This document shows, piece after piece, positions 49,191 through 54,773 of a stretch of 54,773 bases of DNA. Position 1 is the first letter of the stretch, and each line of letters opens with the position of its first letter. The position numbers and the translations under genes are program-made. The notes beneath the pieces were generated by a model. The model was not told the origin of the DNA. It ran no database searches and saw only the letters and a list, made by a program, of their open reading frames with translations. Location: the NCBI GenBank assembly GCA_024281055.1, contig JAMXLF010000001.1:1-54773 (forward strand). Reading direction: 5' to 3'. This DNA comes from Geobacteraceae bacterium (GTDB lineage: Bacteria > Desulfobacterota > Desulfuromonadia > Geobacterales > Geobacteraceae).

Positions 49191-49544
49191 CTAATCGACG
49201 ATGATGCGGTACTCCGCCTTCAACCCGCAGCGGTCTCCCACGGCGCCGAGGGTACCCTCGCACGCAAGCTTCCCGTGTACCCTTGATTCTCCGTTCTTCA
49301 CCATTTCATCGACAATCGGGGTAAAGTCGAAGCCGCCGCCCGCACAATCGTCCCGTGAACAATCGAGCCGGAAAATCGCCTCGGTGCCAGCGGTGAAGAT
49401 GATCTGCTGGTAGTTGGGTTCCGATTCCGCGTCTGCCTCTTCGATGGCCACGAACAGGGTGATCCTTCCCACATCGGGATACAGCTCGGAAATCGTTGCG
49501 TGCGCCCGGTTTGTGTCGTTATCAAGGCCGGTATGTTCACTCAT
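49191..49544 (-). CDS. uncharacterised protein downstream of a histidine kinase
   Basis: 117 residues from the ATG at 49544 (GGAGAA site). TISELYPDVGRITLFVAIEEAD, IIFTAGTEAIFRLDCSRDDCAGGGFDFTPIVDEMV and HGKLACEGTLGAVGDRCGLKAEYRIIVD. Four Cys and a strand-rich pattern. No signal peptide. It begins 23 bases after the kinase stop, so it is probably co-transcribed with it. Not recognised. Confidence 0.6.
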   Translation of the reverse strand: MSEHTGLDNDTNRAHATISELYPDVGRITLFVAIEEADAESEPNYQQIIFTAGTEAIFRLDCSRDDCAGGGFDFTPIVDEMVKNGESRVHGKLACEGTLGAVGDRCGLKAEYRIIVD

Positions 49545-49567
49545 CACGTTTGTTCTCCTGCTCATGT

Positions 49568-51484
49568 CTAACCTTCTGCCTGTTTCTGCCAGACCGGCAA
49601 CAGCACCGTAAACTGTGAACCTTCACCGACCCGGCTTTCCACCCTGATATCGCCGCCGTGGCGCTTGACGATGTTGTAGGTGAGGGCCAGGCCGAGGCCG
49701 ACCCCCTTGCCGGTTTCCTTGGTGGTGAAGAACGGGTCCCAGATCCGGTCGATAGCGTGCGGCTCTATGCCGCAGCCGGTGTCCCGGATATTTATGCTGA
49801 CCATGGCGTCATCGGTGCAATCCGTCGTCACTTCCACCAGGCCGCTCCCCGTGATTGCCTGGTGGGCGTTGACCAGCAGGTTCATAAACACCTGGCGCAG
49901 GCCGGACGGGTCGCCGAGGACATGGGGGAGGTCCTGTTTCAGGGTAGTTGTGACCCTGATCTGCCGGTAACCCTGCTGGTGGCGTAAAAGTTCGAGAATT
50001 TCCAGAAGGATGTCATTGATATCCACCTCCGTGGCAGAGCCGTCCGATCTCCTGCTGAAGCTGAGCAGGTGGTCGATGGTGCCCTTGCAACGGTACGATT
50101 CACGGATGATCACCTCAAGATAACGGGGAAAAACATCGAGCCGTTGGTCCCGAACCAGCTCCGGTTCGTCGCGGAAACGCCGCAGCAGTGCCTCTGCGTA
50201 ACCTGCCACCGAGGTGAGCGGGTTGTTGATTTCGTGCGCGATTCCGGTGGCCAGGACGCCGATGCTCGACATCTTTTCGGTCTGTATCAGGTGCATCTCC
50301 TGGAGCCGTTTTTCGGAGATGTCCCGGAGGAACACGAGCACCCGGTTTTTCTCTCCCAATGCGTCCTTGATGGTGGTGGCGGTGATGTCGACATACAGGG
50401 GAGCGACCCCTTCCCGCACGGAAACCAGCGAGGTTTCCACTCTCCCCCCCTGCAGAGTTCTTTCAACGGGGCAGTCCTGCGGCAGGGTGGGAGCTTCAGG
50501 GTGGAACAGCTCACGGCAGGAGCAGCCCGGCCTGATCTCTCCGGGAAAGAGTTTCGGGGCGATGAGATTGTAGTGCTGGACCAGGCCATCGTGGTCGTAC
50601 ACCACGATACCGTCGCCGATGGAATCGAAGATCGTCTGCAGTTCATTGGTCTTGTTGCGCAGGTCGACCTCGGCCTGCTTGCGCTCGGTGATGTCCTGGG
50701 TCGTGCCGTAGAGCCGCACCACCTTGCCGGCACTGTCCACCGACGGCTCGACGATTGAGTAGACCCACCGGGAGGTGCCGTCGCTGAACTGCAGGCGGTG
50801 CTCGATCTCGTAGGACTTGCTGTGCTCGATGCCAAGGCGCAGGTGCGCCATGACCGTTTCGCGGTCTTCGGGATGGACCACGCCGGCGAAGGCTTCCTGG
50901 GTCGTTTCCTCGCGGCTGAGGTGCATGATGCGCAGCAGTTCGTCCGAGGCACGCACCTCGCCGCTGGCCGGATCGAAGCTCCAGGATCCCACGTGGGTCA
51001 TGGACTGGGCCTTGGCCAGGTTGTACTCGCTCTCCGAAAGCGCCAGTTCCGCCCGCCTGCGTTCGGTGATGTCCATGACCACAGCCAGGCATTCGTCGCC
51101 GGATTCGGTGACCATGGCCTCGATCCGGACATACAACGGTTGCTGTCCGCCGGTGGAGAGCCGCAGCCGTGAGGTTTCTTTTCCCTTGCCGGCAAAGACC
51201 GTCCGCAGGAACTTGTCGAAGACAAACCGCTCGTCGTCGGCAACGAACTCCTCAAAACGGCGGTTGAGGAGACAGTCCCGTTCCAGCCCCAGCAGACGGA
51301 CCCCGAACAGGTTCACCGACTGGATCACCCCGTCCCGGTCGAAGGTGAAATACCCCACGGGGGCAAAGTCGTAGAGCAGGGCATACTTGTTGCGCGACGC
51401 CTCCAGCTCTTCCCGGGATCGGCGGAGCTCTTCGATCTTCGTCTCCAGCTCGGCCTGGTGTGTCTCTGTTTCACGAAGCTTCAA
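49568..51484 (-). CDS. cytoplasmic PAS-PAS-PAS histidine kinase
   Basis: 638 residues, no membrane helices. N-terminal coiled coil (ETHQAELETKIEELRRSREEL), then three PAS domains (about 30-150, 155-275, 285-400), each ending in a DITERRRAE-like motif. The third contains PGCSCRELFHPEAPTLPQDCPV, Cys residues that could bind a metal. H-box ATGIAHEINNPLTSVAGYAE and an ATPase domain (NLLVNAHQAI, DTGCGIEPHAI, GVGLGLALTY) close it. NtrB-like. No regulator follows; two unknown small proteins do. Confidence 0.9.
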   Translation of the reverse strand: MKLRETETHQAELETKIEELRRSREELEASRNKYALLYDFAPVGYFTFDRDGVIQSVNLFGVRLLGLERDCLLNRRFEEFVADDERFVFDKFLRTVFAGKGKETSRLRLSTGGQQPLYVRIEAMVTESGDECLAVVMDITERRRAELALSESEYNLAKAQSMTHVGSWSFDPASGEVRASDELLRIMHLSREETTQEAFAGVVHPEDRETVMAHLRLGIEHSKSYEIEHRLQFSDGTSRWVYSIVEPSVDSAGKVVRLYGTTQDITERKQAEVDLRNKTNELQTIFDSIGDGIVVYDHDGLVQHYNLIAPKLFPGEIRPGCSCRELFHPEAPTLPQDCPVERTLQGGRVETSLVSVREGVAPLYVDITATTIKDALGEKNRVLVFLRDISEKRLQEMHLIQTEKMSSIGVLATGIAHEINNPLTSVAGYAEALLRRFRDEPELVRDQRLDVFPRYLEVIIRESYRCKGTIDHLLSFSRRSDGSATEVDINDILLEILELLRHQQGYRQIRVTTTLKQDLPHVLGDPSGLRQVFMNLLVNAHQAITGSGLVEVTTDCTDDAMVSINIRDTGCGIEPHAIDRIWDPFFTTKETGKGVGLGLALTYNIVKRHGGDIRVESRVGEGSQFTVLLPVWQKQAEG

Positions 51485-51504
51485 ATTCAGTTCTCTCCGA
51501 AAAA

Positions 51505-51592
51505 CCTCCCCGGCCCCCTCTCTAACTCTCCCCCGCTGGGGGAGAGCATTCGATTCTCCCCCCGGAGGGGGGAGGAAGGAGGGGGGAAAGAA
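51505..51592. repeat. CTCTCCC/CCCCGG palindromic repeat
   Basis: CCCCTCTCTAACTCTCCCCC ... GGGGGAGAG and TCTCCCCCCGGAGGGGGGAG. Same class as 20322 and 36271. It separates the kinase gene from the VWA gene. Confidence 0.65.
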
Positions 51593-51611
51593 GCCGGATG
51601 CAGGTCAGTCA

Positions 51612-53027
51612 CTACCACTGTCTGCGGACATTGGGGTCGAAGGCCGGCGTCGCGCCGCTCCCCTTCGTGTAGTAGGTCCGGTAATCGTAGGGCTCCTCGC
51701 CCTCGGGCTTCCGGGGACGTCTTTTCCATACCCGGGTGTCGTGCAGATCGAGGATGGTAAGGAAGAGGTCCTCCACCACCCGGCTCAGTTCGTCCACGTT
51801 CCGCACGACCTCCACGCGGTCGCAGTAGGTGCCGTACAGCTCCATCAGGCAGTCACCCCGCTGCCAGGTGTCGCGCTCCTCGGGGGTGAGCCAGAGCATG
51901 TAGCCCGCTTTCTCCCTGATCTCCTCCAGCGCCCACTCGTTCGCCTCGTTGTAATTGTTGCGGGCGTCTCCCATGATGATGATCGCCGGCTTGCCGCGCA
52001 TGCTCTCCAGGTGCTTCTCCTTGAAGGTGCGGAAGACGTTGCCGAAGTCGCTGTTGTCGTCCAGGTTGACGATCTCCCCCTTGTCGATGGTCTCGATCAG
52101 GCAGTTCACGGGCATGTTACGGAGCATGTCGGTGATCTCCGCCAGTTCCCGGTTGAAAACGAAGCTGCGCACGTCCATCACCCGGCTCTGCAGGGTGTGG
52201 AGCAGGAGGAGCATGAAGCGCGTGGCGTGACTCACGGAGTAGCTCACATCGCAGAAAACGACGAGCCGGGGCTTCTCCTTCCTCTTGCGGCGCAGCGACA
52301 GCAGGAAAGGGACCATGCCGTGCCGGTAGTTCTTCTGGATCGTCCTGATGACGTGAAGGCGGCCTCTGCTCTCCTCTTCCTTCATCCGCTGCACGTCTTT
52401 CCGTATCCGGACAAGCATCCGGCCGACGACCTCCTGCATGTCAGCCAGCTCTTCCGGGGTGAACGGCTCCACCTTGCTCTTGTTCATGCCCTGGTGGAAG
52501 GCGACCGTGGGGGGGCTCTTCATGTAGTAGTCGGACGGCGCGGGTGCTTCCATCTTCCCCCGGTGTCCGTCCAGCTGCACCATGATGTCCGCACCTTCGG
52601 ACTCCTCGTCGCTCTCCTCCATGCCCAGCAGGTTCTCCAGGTCCTCTGCAGTGACTTCCTCATCCACCAGGAGCGTCGGCCCCTCTTCCTTGTGGTGTTT
52701 GTGAAGATCGGACTTCAGCTGCTCCCCCTCCACGATGTGGATCAGCGCGCCCAGGAAATCGGCCTGGTCGAGGCCGGGCGGAAAGTGTTCTCTGCCGCTG
52801 AAGAAGCTGTCGAAGACCTCTTCGAACGCGGGGATGTCGTTGACGTTTTTCACCAGGGTGAGGCGCAGAAGCGCCCGGACCGATGCGCGGCCTTCCACCC
52901 CGCCCAGGGCCAGGGCGTGCACCGCGTCGATGCTCTCCCCGGGGGAGACCCGAATGCCGCGTTCGCGCAAGGCCTTTACAAATCTGGTGATGATACGTTC
53001 CATACGATGCTCCAGCTGCTTTTTCAT
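51612..53027 (-). CDS. CoxE-like von Willebrand factor A domain protein
   Basis: 471 residues. The N-terminus matches VWA-CoxE proteins (FVKALRERGIRVSPGESIDAVHAL), followed by an acidic insert, then the VWA domain from about 250: metal site VVFCDVSYSVSHATRF (DXSXS form), FVFNRELAEIT, DNSDFGNVF (Thr position replaced by Asp/Ser-type residues) and IIMGDARNNY. Such proteins work with MoxR ATPases to insert metals or mature cofactor enzymes. The MoxR gene lies 86 bases upstream with a repeat between. Confidence 0.85.
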   Translation of the reverse strand: MKKQLEHRMERIITRFVKALRERGIRVSPGESIDAVHALALGGVEGRASVRALLRLTLVKNVNDIPAFEEVFDSFFSGREHFPPGLDQADFLGALIHIVEGEQLKSDLHKHHKEEGPTLLVDEEVTAEDLENLLGMEESDEESEGADIMVQLDGHRGKMEAPAPSDYYMKSPPTVAFHQGMNKSKVEPFTPEELADMQEVVGRMLVRIRKDVQRMKEEESRGRLHVIRTIQKNYRHGMVPFLLSLRRKRKEKPRLVVFCDVSYSVSHATRFMLLLLHTLQSRVMDVRSFVFNRELAEITDMLRNMPVNCLIETIDKGEIVNLDDNSDFGNVFRTFKEKHLESMRGKPAIIIMGDARNNYNEANEWALEEIREKAGYMLWLTPEERDTWQRGDCLMELYGTYCDRVEVVRNVDELSRVVEDLFLTILDLHDTRVWKRRPRKPEGEEPYDYRTYYTKGSGATPAFDPNVRRQW

Positions 53028-53032
53028 AACTC

Positions 53033-53107
53033 CCCCCGTCCCCCTCTTATCTTAAGAGGGGGAGCCTGGCTCCTCCCCTTAATTATAAGGGGAGGCCGGG
53101 AGGGGTT
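53033..53107. repeat. two adjacent purine-rich hairpins
   Basis: CCCCCTCTTATCTTAAGAGGGGG, then CTCCCCTTAATTATAAGGGGAG, both near-perfect palindromes, and a GGCCGGGAGGGG tail. It separates the MoxR and VWA genes. Confidence 0.75.
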
Positions 53108-53112
53108 ACAGC

Positions 53113-54021
53113 CTACGCGACCCGCAGCTCCCTGGTCGCCAGCTCGCTCACCTGCTTCATGTCAGCCTGATGCTTGGCAATGGTGCCGACCGTATTGGCC
53201 ACCACCTCAGGCGTGAGTCGGGTGGCGTGCAGGATGGTGAGTACCTGGGCCCAGTCGAGGGTTTCGGAGATGCTGGGGGACTTGCGGAGATTCAGTTCCC
53301 GGACCTTGCGCAGGAAATCGACCATCTGGTGGGCGAGGGTATCGCACAGTTCCGGGTAGCGCGCACAGACGATGGCCACCTCCCGTTCGAATTCGGGGTA
53401 GCCGATATAGAGAAAGAGGCAGCGCCGGCGCAGGGCGTCGGAGATCATGCGCGTGCCGTTGCTCGTCAGGATCACCAGCGGCCTGGTTCGCGCTTCGATT
53501 ACTCCCAGTTCGGGTATCGAGACCTGGAAATCGCTCAGGCATTCCAGCAGCAGTGCTTCGAACTCATCGCCGGAGCGGTCGATCTCGTCGATCAGGAGCA
53601 GCGACCGCTTTTCAGACAGGAAGCTGCGCAGGATCGGCCTCTGCACGAGGAAGTTCTGCGAGAAGAAGAGGCTTTCCTCGGCGGATAACCGCTCGACGGC
53701 CGCGCGCAGGTCGGCGGATTCGGAGAGGTAGCTGTCGAGCTGGGTGCGCAGCAGCTGGGTGTAGAGGAGCTGCTTGCCGTATTCCCAGTCATAGAGGGCC
53801 TTTCCTTCGTCGATTCCCTCGTAGCATTGGAGCCGTACCAGTGGGAAGTCCATGACCTCCGACAGGGTCTTGGCGAGCCCTGTCTTGCCGACTCCCGGAG
53901 GTCCTTCGATGAGGATCGGCTTCTCCATGCGGAGGGCCAGGAAAACGGCGGTGGCGATGGATTCGTCGGCGATATAGCCGCCCGTGCGGAGAAGATTTCT
54001 AACCTCGTGTTCGGCAATCAT
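53113..54021 (-). CDS. MoxR-family AAA+ ATPase
   Basis: 302 residues from the ATG at 54021. Walker A ILIEGPPGVGKTGLAKTL (about 36-53), Walker B SLLLIDEIDRSGDEFEALLLECL, sensor 1 PLVILTSNGTRMISDALRRRCLFLYIGYP, and a C-terminal lid region (SISETLDWAQVLTIL). MoxR/CoxD-type ATPases act as chaperones for cofactor-bearing dehydrogenases together with VWA partners. It is next to the VWA gene and downstream of an iron alcohol dehydrogenase. Confidence 0.92.
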   Translation of the reverse strand: MIAEHEVRNLLRTGGYIADESIATAVFLALRMEKPILIEGPPGVGKTGLAKTLSEVMDFPLVRLQCYEGIDEGKALYDWEYGKQLLYTQLLRTQLDSYLSESADLRAAVERLSAEESLFFSQNFLVQRPILRSFLSEKRSLLLIDEIDRSGDEFEALLLECLSDFQVSIPELGVIEARTRPLVILTSNGTRMISDALRRRCLFLYIGYPEFEREVAIVCARYPELCDTLAHQMVDFLRKVRELNLRKSPSISETLDWAQVLTILHATRLTPEVVANTVGTIAKHQADMKQVSELATRELRVA

Positions 54022-54146
54022 GATTGACCTCGTCGCGGAAGCGCCACATCCCAAGCGTTGAATACATTTATTATACGCCGGGTTTTGGGTTTTGTTTGAG
54101 ATTCGGAATTTGTTGATGTGGAATCTTGTCAGCCTGATGCGGCAGC

Positions 54147-54188
54147 GCCGCTGGCACCCGGAGAGAAAGTCTCTCCGGGCCCAGCGGC
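54147..54188 (-). terminator. large hairpin downstream of the second alcohol dehydrogenase
   Basis: GCCGCTGG ... CCAGCGGC outside and CCCGGAGAGA / TCTCTCCGGG inside (perfect 10-bp stem, three-base loop). No T-run, so it could instead be a processing or repeat structure. Confidence 0.55.
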
Positions 54189-54215
54189 ATATGTGTTGCC
54201 ATGCTGCTCGTTCAG

Positions 54216-54245
54216 GTGCAGGGGCGACCGGCCGGTCGCCCCTAC
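54216..54245. repeat. short copy of the GGGGC(A/G)ACC repeat
   Basis: GTGCAGGGGCGACCGGCCGG then TCGCCCCTAC, a near-palindrome related to the copies at 26661 and 29174. It abuts the stop of the alcohol dehydrogenase gene. Confidence 0.7.
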
Positions 54246-54248
54246 GTT

Positions 54249-54773
54249 TTACATACAGGCCTTGAAGACGGCGCGCATGTTTTCGAAGCCGATATCCACG
54301 GGGTTGCCTTCGGAGCAGATGTCGGCGGCGGCGAACTTGGAGAGGCCGTCGAGATCCTTCTCCTGCAGACCGAGGTCGGCGAACTTGGTGGTGATCCCCA
54401 GGTCGTCCTTCAGCTCCTGGATCATGTTGATGAAGAGCTCGCCGGCTTTCATGTCGGATATCCCATTGGTGTCGATGCCGGCGGCGCGGGCCATCATGGC
54501 GAAGCGCTCGGGGCAGGCCGGGAGGTTGAGACGGCAGACGTCGACCAGGGCGATGGCGTTGCAGAGGCCGTGCGGAGAGTCATAGAGACCGCCCATGGCG
54601 TGGGCCATGGAGTGAACGATGCCGAGGCCGGCGCTGTTGAAGCTGTAGGCGGCGGCGAGTTCGGCCCAGACCATCTGCTCGACGGCCTTGTCGTTGTTAC
54701 GGTTGTTGGCCGACTGACGGAGGTTCCCGAAGATCTCGGTGATCGCCCAGAGGCCGGGGCCGTAGGCGGACTG
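54249..54773 (-). CDS. second iron-containing alcohol dehydrogenase (C-terminal part; runs off the window)
   Basis: 175 residues visible; the frame is open to the right edge and starts outside. It carries the metal-site segment SAGLGIVHSMAHAMGGLYDSPHGLCNAIALVDVCRLNLPACPERF (two His), followed by the helical C-terminal domain ending ICSEGNPVDIGFENMRAVFKACM. It is clearly a group III dehydrogenase and resembles the one at 20463-21611 but is not identical to it. It may be another mycofactocin-dependent enzyme; this cannot be read from the visible part. Confidence 0.9.
   Translation of the reverse strand, partial: QSAYGPGLWAITEIFGNLRQSANNRNNDKAVEQMVWAELAAAYSFNSAGLGIVHSMAHAMGGLYDSPHGLCNAIALVDVCRLNLPACPERFAMMARAAGIDTNGISDMKAGELFINMIQELKDDLGITTKFADLGLQEKDLDGLSKFAAADICSEGNPVDIGFENMRAVFKACM

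Overview
The window looks like chromosomal DNA from a Geobacter-type bacterium (Geobacteraceae or a close relative in Desulfuromonadia). The signs are a decaheme c-type cytochrome behind a Geobacter-style GEMM riboswitch, a class I hybrid cluster protein, a tungsten-type aldehyde:ferredoxin oxidoreductase, many PAS-domain histidine kinases, a sigma-54 activator, high GC content in the core genes, and many G/C-rich palindromic repeats. This assignment rests on gene content and recalled families, not on a database search.

Layout. Positions 1-5.3 kb are an A/T-richer accessory zone: a decaying BrnTA toxin-antitoxin locus, a HEAT-repeat lipoprotein, a RAYT transposase inside a perfect 26-bp inverted repeat, a probable 5' fragment of a group II intron, and a HEPN-like protein. 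Positions 5.3-14.4 kb hold a beta-propeller lipoprotein, a prenyl-lipid set (methyltransferase, polyprenyl synthase, UbiA-like protein, LolA-like protein), a CheY-like regulator, a TAXI-type binding protein, an Slp lipoprotein and a monofunctional transglycosylase. Positions 14.7-16.9 kb hold hcp with an HcpR/FNR-type palindrome upstream, and a small metal-binding protein. Positions 16.9-20.2 kb encode a two-component pair, a GAF-PAS histidine kinase and a sigma-54 response regulator.

Positions 20.4-35.4 kb are the most interesting part. On the minus strand, in transcription order, lie mftA (35 codons, ending in the mycofactocin signature IDGxCGVY), mftB, mftC, a FadH/OYE-family flavoprotein, etfA, a FixC-like dehydrogenase, a ferredoxin, etfB, the glycosyltransferase mftF, an AOR, a MoaD, two small unknown genes, a ThiF/MoeB-like activating enzyme, a second MoaD-like protein, and an iron-containing alcohol dehydrogenase. 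A near-consensus sigma-54 promoter precedes mftA and a weaker one precedes the alcohol dehydrogenase. The inferred job is anaerobic alcohol oxidation. The dehydrogenase with mycofactocin as redox cofactor would make the aldehyde, the AOR would oxidise it to the acid, and electrons would pass through the FadH-like protein, ETF, FixC and ferredoxin to the quinone pool. No mftD or mftE lies in the window. A MoxR ATPase, a VWA protein and the C-terminal part of a second iron alcohol dehydrogenase close the window (51.6-54.8 kb) and may belong to the same physiology.

Positions 35.7-37.9 kb hold a Nudix hydrolase and an MFS transporter. Positions 38-42 kb are a toxin-antitoxin graveyard: higB is cut by a repeat, higA is split by an IS256-family element with a visible 8-bp target duplication, and hicA is separated from hicB by about 0.93 kb carrying an exported protein. 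Positions 42.4-44.7 kb hold the riboswitch-controlled cytochrome. Positions 44.7-51.5 kb hold two multi-PAS histidine kinases, a collagen-like cysteine-repeat protein and several uncharacterised small genes. Palindromic repeats of at least five kinds occupy many intergenic gaps.
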